11,536 nt of DNA. Origin: Entrophospora sp. SA101. Taxonomy: Eukaryota; Glomeromycota; Glomeromycetes; Entrophosporales; Entrophosporaceae. The stretch spans positions 1 to 11,536 of the forward strand of contig CAUDNR010000523.1 of the NCBI GenBank assembly GCA_958430865.1, in the 5' to 3' direction. Shown in pieces: positions 1 through 7,249 of the stretch. A program made the translations under genes and the position numbers. Every line of letters starts with the position of its first letter. The first letter of the stretch is position 1. The notes under the pieces are model-generated. The model did not search any database. It was not told the origin of the DNA and saw only the letters and a list, made by a program, of their open reading frames with translations.

Positions 1-116
1 GTCACCCGTAATTAATTACGTAATTACGTTTTTAAAGAGTGAAAGTGGTAATTAATTACGTTAATTACGAATTACGTGTTTACGGTAATTAGCTAATTAC
101 CATATCATGTATAGTT
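1..116. repeat. AT-rich palindromic TAATTACG repeat block
   Basis: The block is built from repeated TAATTACG / CGTAATTA words and contains a perfect 18-bp palindrome, GGTAATTAGCTAATTACC, at 84-101. The integrase reading frame next to it stops matching its family at about 117, so this block probably belongs to another repeat element that interrupted or replaced the 3' end of the retrotransposon. The other end lies outside the window, so the element type cannot be named. Confidence 0.6.
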
Positions 117-589
117 CCAATGATTTAAGAAATCCTCTGCTGCTGGTACTTGAGTGTTCTTCTTTGCTGCCAATGAACTAGGAGTGTTTGGATGTTGACC
201 ACAATCCAATTCAAAAGGTGTATGTCCAGTTGAAGGTTGTTTAGAATTATTATAAGCAAATTCAGTGGCAGGTAAATATTCATCCCAATTGTCTTGTTTG
301 TATGAGGAGTATGCACATAACATTTCTTCCAATGTCCTATTCATTCGTTCTGTTTGTCCATCAGTTTGTGAATGAAATGCAGTTGACATAGCCAATTTAG
401 TTCCTACTTGTTCAAATAATGTTTTCCAAAAATGTCTGGTAAAATTTGCATCTCTATCTGAAATAATAACTTGAGGTAGACCATGATTTTTGAAAATAGT
501 GGAAAAGAAAATCTTTGCACTTCTGGTGCAGTTACAGATGTATGTGTTGGGCAAAAATGTGCACGTTTTGATAAACAGTCTACAATTAC
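117..589 (-). pseudogene. Integrase catalytic core (3' part), broken
   Basis: This is the retroviral-type integrase core, which inserts element cDNA into the host genome. The DD35E residues are all visible: the first D at 578-580 (in VIVDCLSKRAHF), the second at 456-458 (in ISDRDANF) and E at 348-350 (in QTDGQTERMNR), with 35 residues between the last two. The frame shifts by one base near 520: upstream the core reads in one frame (TAPEV), downstream in another (AKIFFSTIF). The first codons of the core lie beyond the 592-1402 insertion. The C-terminal domain is missing because matching sequence ends at about 117 after DFLNHWN. The gene is nonfunctional, although the catalytic triad itself survives. 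Confidence 0.9.
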
Positions 590-1159
590 TATAGTGCAAG
601 TCACTTAGTCGCTGAACTTTTGTGCTACACCGCCATTTTTTGAGAAAAAAATTTCCAATCAAAAATGCAATAAAATTTGTATGATCACGTGTTTTTGAAG
701 ATTGTCAAATGCAGTATTTTATCCAAATCATATAAACATGTGTATATCATTATTACATTGTAAAAATCAAATCACAAATACTTGCTCAACCCTTGCAATT
801 TTTTGGTCTATTTATCATTATATGTTTTTTGGCCATGAAATAGTTATTTTATTAAAAATAGCATCATTAATCATGAATGCTTTGCATCCAATGCTAATTT
901 TGATGCTCCAAACGAATATGTATATGACACCAAAGAATATCTATGAAAATTTAGAATGGCCCGAGAGAATGTTTCTACATTGGTATTACAAAAAAATATG
1001 GAACAATTGTCCTATTTATATGTTTCAAATAGGCTGTTATCTTGACCAAAGTGATTGCGTTCTCTTTTTTCCACTCATTATTATTATCACGTGACAAAAG
1101 ATCGGCCATACAAAATTTCAAAAATTTCAATTCATCCAATTCGTTCATTTTTAATATAA

Positions 1160-1186
1160 AAAAATTGCGTGTAACACGCAATTTTT
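1160..1186. repeat. Perfect 12-bp-arm hairpin inside the 811-bp element
   Basis: AAAAATTGCGTG (1160-1171), loop TAA, then the exact reverse complement (1175-1186). On the plus strand the second arm ends in a T run, so it resembles a terminator, but in a eukaryote it is better read as foldback structure of a nonautonomous element. Confidence 0.75.
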
Positions 1187-1269
1187 GGGGGTTAACATAG
1201 TAAACTCGTGAAACTTTGAGAACTTTGATGTGTCACTCCTCTATGGTAACGTGACATATCAACAAAATG

Positions 1270-1316
1270 AAATCATAGAATTGTAGAGAAAGGTCTTAGC
1301 TTTAATTCTATGATTT
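1270..1316. repeat. 13-bp-arm inverted repeat inside the 811-bp element
   Basis: AAATCATAGAATT (1270-1282) and its exact reverse complement (1304-1316) are separated by 21 bases. Just upstream, TGTCAC and GTGACA form a shorter third pair. Together with the hairpin at 1160-1186, the right third of the element can fold strongly. Confidence 0.75.
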
Positions 1317-1404
1317 GTTTTTTGGGTCATACATTTCCATTTTTGGAGGATATAGGATCTATACAGCCAATAAAAAGTTCAGCGACTAAGTGACTTGCAC
1401 CATA

Positions 1405-1936
1405 TAATTGCATCATATCCTTTATGTATTGTTGGTAATTGCACTATGAAATCCATTGTTACTTGTTCCCAATGTTTCAATGGTGTAGAGAGTGGTTGTA
1501 ATAATCCAGCTGGTTGTTTATTGTTACTTGTGTTTCTTTGGCATGAATCACAGCTAGTTATGTATTTCTGTATGTCTTTTCCCATTTTTGGCCAAAAGTA
1601 ATCTCTTCGAATAGCTTCATATGTTTTATCAATTCCTAAGTGTCCAGCAATAGGGATGTCATGACATTCTTGCAACAAACTAGTTTGCTATTCTTTGTTT
1701 TTAGGAATAACGAGTTGTTGGTCTTGCTTCAAATATAATTTGTTATTTCTTAATTCATAATGTACAGCTTGTGCCTTTTGTTTTTCATCACTCTTCCCTG
1801 AATTTTTCAATGCTTCAAAAATTGGTGCAAAATACTTGTCCTGGTGATATCCTTTTTCTAAAGTTTCTTCTGTCAAATAAGTTGACATAGTTGTGATATT
1901 AGCAAGGTGAGGTGGATGAGGAAGTGCATCAGCCAC
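1405..1936 (-). pseudogene. Integrase N-terminal zinc domain and RNase H-integrase linker, broken
   Basis: Reading leftward from 1936 on the minus strand, a linker starts with ADAL and HPPHLAN and runs to NNKLYLKQDQQLVIPKNKE, where a TAG at 1688-1690 interrupts it. The integrase zinc domain follows: the HHCC set is seen as two His in HDIPIAGHLG and CDSC in YITSCDSCQ, with the conserved DYFWPKM between them. After it comes the start of the catalytic core (HWEQVTMDFI, then GYDAII), cut by the 811-bp insertion. HHCC binds zinc and helps integrase multimerise and hold element ends. A one-base frameshift near 1937 separates this piece from RNase H. Inactive remnant. Confidence 0.9.
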
Positions 1937-2264
1937 TTACATTTGTTTTCCCAGGTCGATATTTTACATCAAAAGTACTTGATTGCAACACTTCTAACCA
2001 TCAAGCTTGTCTATGTGATAAATTTGCTTGTGTCTTAATAAATTCTAATGATGCATGGTCAGTGACAATGGTGAATTTTTCTCCTTCTAAATAAGTATGC
2101 CATAATTTGATTGCATGTACAATTGCCAATAGTTCTTTCTCATGTACAGGATAATTCTGTTCTGCTGGTGATAATTTCCTTGATTCATATGCTATAGGTT
2201 GTTCTCCTTTTCCTTGATTTTGGCTTAGTGCTGCTCCAATGGCAATATCAGATGCATCTGTAGT
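1937..2264 (-). pseudogene. Ty3/gypsy RNase H domain, interrupted
   Basis: RNase H degrades the RNA strand of the RNA:DNA hybrid made during reverse transcription. Visible in order are TTDASDIAIGAALSQ (first Asp), RKLSPAEQNYPVHEKELLA (Glu) and TIVTDHASLEFI (Asp), so the acidic site is intact. The frame is broken by TGA at 2001-2003 in RQA*WLEVLQ, where the family has Arg (RQARW), and by a one-base shift near 1937 just before VADAL. The N-terminal side joins the reverse transcriptase connection through a 206-bp insertion (2267-2472). Removing that element with one TA gives the usual PFTLTTDASD. Confidence 0.92.
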
Positions 2265-2266
2265 TA

Positions 2267-2472
2267 CAGTTAAGGTTGCCGAAACTCCTCCAGAAATCAA
2301 TCAGCAGGGTTTCGGCAGGTTACACATTAATTGTTTATTAGAGTTTTGGCAGAGTTTCGCATTTTGAGGTTTCACCATTTCGGCATAGTTTCAACAGGAT
2401 TTTTGATAAGATTTAATATAGTTTTGCAATGGTTTCAGCAATTACTAAGGAGGTTTCGTCCACAACCTTAGT
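2267..2472. mobile_element. 206-bp TA-flanked MITE-like element in RNase H
   Basis: The left end is CAGTTAAGGTTGCCGAAACT and the right end, read as reverse complement, is ACTAAGGTTGTGGACGAAAC, so the termini are imperfectly inverted. TA lies on both sides (2265-2266 and 2473-2474). The CAGT start and TA target fit Tc1/mariner. Removing the element and one TA restores PFTLTTDASD across the RT/RNase H boundary. Inside there is a degenerate series of TTTCGGCA-like words (GTTTCGGCAGG, GTTTTGGCAGA, GTTTCGCA, ATTTCGGCATAG). It is too short to code for a transposase. Confidence 0.85.
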
Positions 2473-2474
2473 TA

Positions 2475-3420
2475 AAGTAAATGGTTTGGTTGGATCTGGA
2501 AGTGCTAAGATGGGTGCAGATGTTAACAATCTCTTAAGTTCATCAAAAGCTACTTGTTGTGCATTATCCCATTTGTATGGTTGGTCCTTATGTAACAACA
2601 AAGTCAATGGTGTAGCAATGGTAGAAAATCCTTTAACATATTTTCAATAGTAACTAGCAAGTCCTAGAAAAGAACTTAGCTCTTATATGTTAGTAGGTAT
2701 AGGCTATTCCTTGAATGCTGCAATTTTTTGTGAATCAACAGATATTCCTTCAGATGAAATATAATGTCCCAAGTACTCAACTTTTTGTTTTAAGATTTCA
2801 TATTTACTAAGCTTGGCATATAAATGATGCTTTCTGAGAGTTTGTAAAACTTGTTGCAAGTGTTGTAGATGTTTCCTTGTTTTGCTATAAATTAAAATAT
2901 CATCCAAATATACTACAAATTGATCTAAAAATTCTCGAAAAATATCATTCATCAAAGTCATGAATGTTGCTGGAGCATTAGTCAGACCAAAGGGAAGTAC
3001 AAGGAATTCATAATGACCATATCTAGTTCAAAAAGCAGTTTTATGAACATCCTCAGGTTTGATTCGTATTTGGTGGTAACCTGAATATAAATCTATTTTA
3101 GTAAAATATTGTGCACCTACTAATCTATCCATTAATTCATCTATTCTTGGAAGAGGATAACGATTCTTTATTGTGATCTTGTTAAGAGCTCTGTAATCTA
3201 CACAAAGTCTAAGTGTTCCATCCTTTTTATGAACAAAAAGGACTGGTGCTCCAAAAGTTGACACACTTGGTTGAATATATCCTTTTTTTGATAAGTCGAC
3301 CAATTGCTTTTTTAATTCATCTAATTCTGTATAAGACATCTTGTAGATTGGGTGGATTAGAGGTTCTGTTCCTGGAACAAGATCTATAGTGTGATCTATG
3401 GCATGTTTTGGTGGTAATTT
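2475..3420 (-). pseudogene. Ty3/gypsy reverse transcriptase, multiple stops
   Basis: Reverse transcriptase copies element RNA into cDNA. From the 5' side (3420 downward) the frame shows [10 protein letters not shown], the start motif [13 protein letters not shown] (about 3339), [41 protein letters not shown] with the first catalytic Asp, [12 protein letters not shown], and YLDDILIYS with the YxDD pair. It then runs through EYLGHYIS and the thumb/connection (FLGLASYY, LTLLLHKDQPYKW). Stops: TGA 3028-3030 ([11 protein letters not shown], family Arg), TAG 2704-2706 (FKE*P, family Trp), TAA 2683-2685, TGA 2644-2646 (SYY*KYV, family Arg). Catalytic motifs survive but translation cannot pass through. 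Confidence 0.93.
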
Positions 3421-3996
3421 CTATGGAAGTGTTGTAGGAAAAACATCAGCAAACTCTTTCAAAATCTTGTTTACCTCTGGTATAATATCCTTCTTTACTT
3501 CTAATTCTTCTGTATTATTAACATAAACAGCAAAAATTTCTTCAGAATTGGGAATCTTTGAAAATTGTTGTCTAGAGATATAAACAGAATTACAACTTGT
3601 TCCACCAGAAGTTTTTGTGACCTTAATTATAATTTTCTTGGTACCATAAATGAAAGTCAAGGTATTTGTTTGCCAATCTATAGTTGGATTTGCATGATAT
3701 AACCAAGGCTTTCCTAAGATAATATCATATCTCTGTATCTTCATCACTTGCATGTCTATTCCTGATGTTTGATAAATTCCTAATTCTAAATTTTTAATTT
3801 CTACAATTATACTTGTTGTTCATTTTCATCCATCTGCTAGTTCTACTTTCATAGGCAACATCTCTTTTGTGATAATCTTATTCTTTAATACAAAATTTTC
3901 ATTAATAAAATTTTTAGAAGCTCTGCTATCAAGTAATATCCATCTGGATATCCATTAACCTTGCCTTTGAATCTCAACAAATTTTCTCAATTACCC
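3421..3996 (-). pseudogene. Retroviral-type aspartic protease, active site mutated, copy A
   Basis: This is the element protease that would cut the Gag-Pol polyprotein. The active-site motif reads LLDSRASKNF at about 3907-3936: catalytic Asp at 3928-3930 and Ser at 3925-3927, but Arg (AGA, 3922-3924) where the family has Gly (DSGA/DTGA). Further on are MKVELADG, two stops TGA at 3826-3828 and 3820-3822, then KNLELGIYQTSG, QRYDIILGKPWL and NPTIDW, the usual C-terminal end of gypsy proteases. The linker toward RT (FADVFPTTLP) ends in TAG at 3421-3423, where copy B has a sense GGG codon. It is dead by both active-site change and stops. Confidence 0.85.
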
Positions 3997-4034
3997 TCAG
4001 CATTTGACCAATTCTAAACTATTAGTTGATGATG

Positions 4035-4066
<32 letters not shown>

Positions 4067-4478
4067 GATTCTATAGTATTAGCCTTAGATTTGTTCTTGG
4101 CCCAACAATTCTTAGCATAATGGCCTGGTTTCCTGCATTTATAACAATTTCCTTTAAAATTTTTTTTATCATTTCCTCTATTGTTGTTATTACTAATTTT
4201 ATAGAAATTTCGTTGAGTTTCTACCTGATCCAATTCCATAGGTACATATTTACCATTACCATTGTCATTATTATTATAGTTACGATTATTATTGCAATGA
4301 GTGTAATGATTTGGGCTTGTCCTGAGTGGGAGGATTTTGTATGTTGATTGTTGTTTGAAAAAGGTCTTCCCATCCTGAACATGGCAGTATTGTATTGGAT
4401 GGAACGTGCTATAGCTCTCTCTAATGTATCAGGGACTTGATATGCCACTTCCATCTTTGTTGATGGCTTCAATCCATC
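3997..4478 (-). pseudogene. Gag C-terminal half with CCHC knuckle, copy A
   Basis: Gag packages element RNA. The part kept begins at VDGLKPSTKMEVAYQ (about 4478), runs through PDTLERAIARSIQYNTAM and an Asn-rich stretch, and reaches a zinc knuckle CYKCRKPGHYAKNC (CX2CX4HX4C) at 4105-4146. A serine-rich tail encoded by a GAT repeat follows. A one-base frameshift near 4308-4314 separates the first part (HSGQAQ) from the Asn-rich part (NHYTHCNNNRNY). The N-terminal capsid part is missing because the Tc1-like element sits at 4481. Copy B has the same lesions, so they predate the duplication. Confidence 0.88.
4028..4069. repeat. GAT trinucleotide repeat (poly-Ser in gag), copy A
   Basis: Eight GAT units, one GGT, then five GAT units. 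On the minus strand they encode the serine run with a single Pro or Thr break after the CCHC knuckle. The length is the same in copy B. Confidence 0.9.
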
Positions 4479-4480
4479 TA

Positions 4481-5051
4481 CAGTGTGTAATGAAAATAAT
4501 GGCGGTTTGTGACACAAGTTTGATTTATTTAGAAAATAATAAATTGTTTGTTTGCATAATTTACGAATTAAGTATATATTCATTTGTTTACACTCTAACA
4601 AACACATAAAATAAATAAAAATTTATTGTTACTTTCACTTTTGCTACTTAAAATCTATAAAAACATGGTTAATACAAAGCTTGAAACCCAACGTAAAATT
4701 ATTTTGCATTTTTGGCTCAATGACATCCATTCAGCTAAAGAAATATATCAAAGAACAAACATTCCCTTGTACTATCGAACATAACCTCCAAAAGCTTAGA
4801 GAAACGGGTACCATTGAACATAAACAAAGTAGTGGTAGACCATTGAAGGTTACACGAATTCTTGCACATTCCTTGGGTCAACATATTCGTCATAATTCTG
4901 CTTTAACAACCCATCAACTTTCTTTATTAGCCCAGGAAAAGCATAATATATTGATTTCTCATACTTCTATTTGGAGACATATGAAAAAAAAGGGTATGAG
5001 AGTTCTATATCTCTTGGAACCCCCATGCTGATGACTCAACACATTGAAACA
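4481..5051 (+). mobile_element. Tc1/mariner-like transposon, 5' part only, copy A
   Basis: The left end CAGTGTGTAATG directly follows TA (4479-4480) inside gag; CAGTG next to TA is typical of Tc1-like ends. About 184 bp of leader precede the transposase start. The element is cut at 5051, where the match with copy B stops and unrelated hairpin-rich DNA begins. No right inverted terminus is present. Confidence 0.82.
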
Positions 5052-5054
5052 CGG
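4665..5054 (+). pseudogene. Tc1-like transposase N-terminal fragment, copy A
   Basis: ATG at 4665 opens MVNTKLETQRKIILHFWL and a helix-turn-helix region (IHSAKEIYQRTN), the DNA-binding half of a Tc1-type transposase that grips the inverted termini. The frame shifts near 4770 and continues as NLQKLRETGTIEHKQSSGRP, with the conserved GRP linker. It runs on through HNALT-type helix-turn-helix sequence to a second shift at the C run near 5022. The last shared codon is CGG (Arg, 5052-5054), then homology ends. The catalytic DDE half is absent. The same two frameshifts occur in copy B. Confidence 0.88.
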
Positions 5055-5179
5055 AAAATATAAAAAAAATTTACATGTGTCAATTGTAAGTTTAATAATA
5101 AAAAAGTGTAAAACTTACATCAGCACTGTAAGATTTACACAATATTACATCGGCATCATAAGATTTATGCAAGTTTACG
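5052..5179. repeat. Hairpin and two imperfect 30-bp repeats at the Tc1/F-box junction
   Basis: GTGTAAAACTTAC (5106-5118) pairs with GTAAGATTTACAC (5128-5140) with one mismatch and a 9-base loop. Two imperfect 30-bp units begin TTACATCAGCA (5115) and TTACATCGGCA (5145). This lies where both the transposase and the F-box frame lose their family sequence, so it is probably the end of another small element. Confidence 0.6.
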
Positions 5180-5530
5180 CTAAATTAATTTCCTGATGTA
5201 ATTAAAAATTGGTAATGGTAGATGATAAATATCTTCTAAAATAATTGTGCCATCATTTGGTAAAAATTCTTTCCCTGCATGAGCTATCAATGATCTCAAT
5301 AGTGTTGAGAAAAGTTTAGCACCACGTTTTGAATCAGTCAGTGGATCAAGATATCTTTCAGTGTCTCTCCATAAGATTCCAACTGCCCATGTGCACCATA
5401 CTCGATTCACCAATAAACATAAATGTGATGAGTTCATATCATCTTCTGAATATTCAAATATATATTTTATGCAGCTGTCTGGTAGTGAAATACAAGTTGT
5501 TCTTGGTAAAGAGCATGTTGTTCCTTTCAT
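5180..5530 (-). pseudogene. F-box protein, N-terminal fragment
   Basis: The fragment is 116 aa from ATG at 5530-5528. An F-box is visible at about residues 15-56: LPDSCIKYIFEY, then SSHLCLLVNRVWC and GILWRD. F-box proteins link targets to SCF ubiquitin ligases through Skp1. The next section (LFSTLLRSLIAHAGKEFLPNDG) resembles what follows the F-box in the expanded glomeromycotan F-box/LRR family, whose members usually run to several hundred residues. Here the frame ends at LPIFNYIRKLI, next to the hairpin repeat, so the LRR part is lost. The LRR ORF at 8962-9531 cannot be its other half in simple order, because on the minus strand it lies upstream. Confidence 0.75.
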
Positions 5531-5908
5531 GTTACTTGATGTTTAACAAATAAAATTGTTAGTGTGAACTTTAAATTTTAAACTAGAGTGATGACAAGTG
5601 GTGATAGCCACCACCACCATCCTTATGATTATCTTGTTGTCTTTTATTATGCAACATTTTGTTAAAAAAGAAAAAGAAAGTTGATTATTTGATCAACAAA
5701 CATGTACACACATTAATTATTTATGTATGGAAACCCCTATTGGACAGACATGAATTGGTTTGGCTCTGAAGCAGATGTATTTATAGGTATTTTTTTTATT
5801 TGTATTGATGTGTCTTTTAAGTATTTTAATTGAAATCAAAATGTGGAGCAGATCTTACTGGGTAATTATAAGATCCTTATCAAGATAGTAAGTACACAAA
5901 TTGGTATT
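5531..5908. other. AT-rich spacer upstream of the F-box fragment
   Basis: Probably the former promoter side of the F-box fragment. A small inverted repeat (GTTGAT / ATCAAC) is near 5681-5699. A short plus-strand open stretch around 5728-5788 reads GNPYWTDMNWFGSEADVF up to a possible GGTATT donor, but nothing around it supports a gene. Gypsy copy B begins at about 5909. Confidence 0.5.
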
Positions 5909-6765
5909 CAAAAAGGACTGGTGCTCCAAAAGGTGATACACTTGGTTGAATATAACCTTTTTTTGATAAGTCAGTCAATTGCTTTTTTAATTCATCTAAT
6001 TCTGTATAAGACATCTTGTAGATTGGGCGGATTGGAGGTTCTGTCCCTGGAACAAGTTCTATAGTGTGATCTATGGCATGTTTTGGTGGTAATTTCCCTG
6101 GAAGTGTTGTAGGAAAAACATCAGCAAACTCTTTCAAAATCTTGTTTACCTCTGATATAATATCCTTCTTTATTAACATAAACAGCAAAAATTTCTTCAG
6201 AATTGGGAATCTTTGAAAATTGTTGTCTAGGGATATAAACAGAATTACAACTTGTTTCACTAGAAGTTTTGTGACCTTAATTACAATTTTCTTGGTACTG
6301 TTGTACGTGAAAATAAAATTATGTGAATTTGCAATTTACATATGTGAAATTCAAATTAGCCAATCAGAATTTCACCCCATTCCATAATATTTCAAATTCA
6401 CATACAACAGTACCATAAATGAAAGTCAAGGTATTTGCTTGCCAATCTATAGTTGGATTTGCATGATATAACCAAGGCTTTCCTAAGATAATATCATATC
6501 TCTGTATCTTCATCACTTGCATGTCTATTCCTGATGTTTGATAAATTCCTAATTCTAAATTTTTAATTTCTACAATTATACTTGTTGTTCATTTTCATCC
6601 ATCTGCTAGTTCTACTTTCATAGGCAACATCTCTTTTGTGATAATCTTATTCTTTAATACAAAATTTTCATTAATAAAATTTTTAGAAGCTCTGCTATCA
6701 AGTAATATCCATCTGGATATCCATTAACCTTGCCTTTGAATCTCAACAAATTTTCTCAATTACCC
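5909..6765 (-). pseudogene. Protease and RT start, copy B
   Basis: Near 6100 and below, the frame reads [23 protein letters not shown] and [13 protein letters not shown] without the TAG found in copy A, so this short part keeps the older state. RT stops at SPFGAPVLF where the fragment ends. The protease is broken by a 20-bp deletion relative to copy A (between the bases matching 3496 and 3517), a one-base deletion near 6270, the 113-bp insertion at 6298-6410, and the same two TGA stops (6589-6591, 6595-6597). The active-site change is the same, DSRAS in place of DSGAS, with the catalytic Asp at 6697-6699. Confidence 0.85.
6298..6410. mobile_element. 113-bp TA-flanked MITE in copy B
   Basis: Inverted termini of 14 bp with one mismatch: CTGTTGTACGTGAA at the left and, as reverse complement, CTGTTGTATGTGAA at the right. 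TA flanks both ends (6296-6297, 6411-6412). Copy A has the empty site, with a single TA at 3642-3643, so both the ends and the target duplication are directly proven. The interior holds a CCAAT sequence (TAGCCAATCAGAA). Confidence 0.93.
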
Positions 6766-6803
6766 TCAGCATTTGACCAATTCTAAACTATTAGTTGATG
6801 ATG

Positions 6804-6835
<32 letters not shown>

Positions 6836-7247
6836 GATTCTATAGTATTAGCCTTAGATTTGTTCTTGGCCCAACAATTCTTAGCATAATGGCCTGGTTT
6901 CCTGCATTTATAACAATTTCCTTTAAAATTTTTTTTATCATTTCCTCTATTGTTGTTATTACTAATTTTATAGAAATTTCGTTGAGTTTCTACCTGATCC
7001 AATTCCATAGGTACATATTTACCATTACCATTGTCATTATTATTATAGTTACGATTATTATTGCAATGAGTGTAATGATTTGGGCTTGTCCTGAGTGGGA
7101 GGATTTTGTATGTTGATTGTTGTTTGAAAAAGGTCTTCCCATCCTGAACATGGCAGTATTGTATTGGATGGAACGTGCTATAGCTCTCTCTAATGTATCA
7201 GGGACTTGATATGCCACTTCCATCTTTGTTGATGGCTTCAATCCATC
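6766..7247 (-). pseudogene. Gag C-terminal half with CCHC knuckle, copy B
   Basis: Same protein as the copy A gag remnant, with the CX2CX4HX4C knuckle at 6874-6915, the serine tail, and the same one-base frameshift near 7077-7083. It is cut at the Tc1-like left end at 7250. The lack of any visible difference from copy A across this part indicates a recent duplication or gene conversion. Confidence 0.88.
6797..6838. repeat. GAT trinucleotide repeat (poly-Ser in gag), copy B
   Basis: Eight GAT, one GGT, five GAT, identical in length to the copy A tract. Such repeats normally drift in length fast, so equal length supports very recent copying. Confidence 0.9.
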
Positions 7248-7249
7248 TA

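Larger units (their letters stand above)
592..1402. mobile_element. 811-bp TA-flanked nonautonomous element (MITE-like) in integrase
   Basis: The element has inverted termini of about 30 bp with one mismatch: TAGTGCAAGTCACTTAG at the left and, read as reverse complement, TGGTGCAAGTCACTTAG at the right, both running on into TCGCTGAACTTTT. It is flanked by TA at 590-591 and 1403-1404. Removing it with one TA restores an uninterrupted integrase frame reading DAIIVIVD, the usual sequence around the first catalytic Asp. TA duplication and inverted termini fit the Tc1/mariner superfamily. No intact transposase is visible. Inside it are two perfect hairpins and a possible coding relic. Confidence 0.85.
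117..4480 (-). mobile_element. Ty3/gypsy retrotransposon, degenerate, copy A
   Basis: Read on the minus strand the domain order is gag with CCHC knuckle, aspartic protease, reverse transcriptase, RNase H, integrase. Integrase after RNase H is the Ty3/gypsy (Metaviridae-type) order and separates it from Ty1/copia. No LTR, primer-binding site or gag N-terminus is present: the 5' side is cut by a Tc1-like insertion at the TA at 4479-4480 and the 3' side ends in an unrelated repeat at about 117. Two short TA-flanked elements are nested inside, at 592-1402 and 2267-2472. Every domain carries stops or frameshifts, so it cannot move by itself. Confidence 0.93.
3241..5051 (+). repeat. Direct duplication, copy A (gypsy plus Tc1 composite)
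   Basis: This segment matches 5916-7820 in the same orientation. From 3644 to 5051 I saw one base difference (T/C near 3669, offset 2769). From 3241 to 3643 the copies differ at about 17 bases in 380, plus a 20-bp gap near 3500 and a one-base gap (initial offset 2675). Copy A lacks the 113-bp element present in copy B. Confidence 0.9.
5909..7248 (-). mobile_element. Ty3/gypsy fragment, copy B
   Basis: Second copy of the gag-protease-RT start region, in the same orientation as copy A. Its RT is cut at about 5909 just after FGAPVLF, where unrelated sequence begins. Its gag is cut at 7248-7249 by the same Tc1-like insertion as copy A, which shows that both copies derive from one composite. It also carries a 113-bp insertion at 6298-6410. 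Confidence 0.9.

Noticed and set aside
702..1094. 130-aa plus-strand ORF
   Set aside because: Lies inside the 811-bp nonautonomous element, has the hydrophobic composition of AT-rich noise, and another frame over the same bases looks more protein-like.
1160..1186. Rho-independent terminator
   Set aside because: The hairpin with T run is bacterial-like, but introns, F-box/LRR and Ty3/gypsy sequences show a eukaryotic genome, and it lies inside a mobile element.
4028..4069. CRISPR-like or regulatory repeat array
   Set aside because: It is a plain GAT trinucleotide run coding for serine in gag, with no spacers.
4221..4347. Isoleucine/threonine-rich tails in minus and plus frames (IIIVTIII type)
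   Set aside because: They are out-of-frame readings of the Asn-rich gag region past its frameshift; not membrane proteins.
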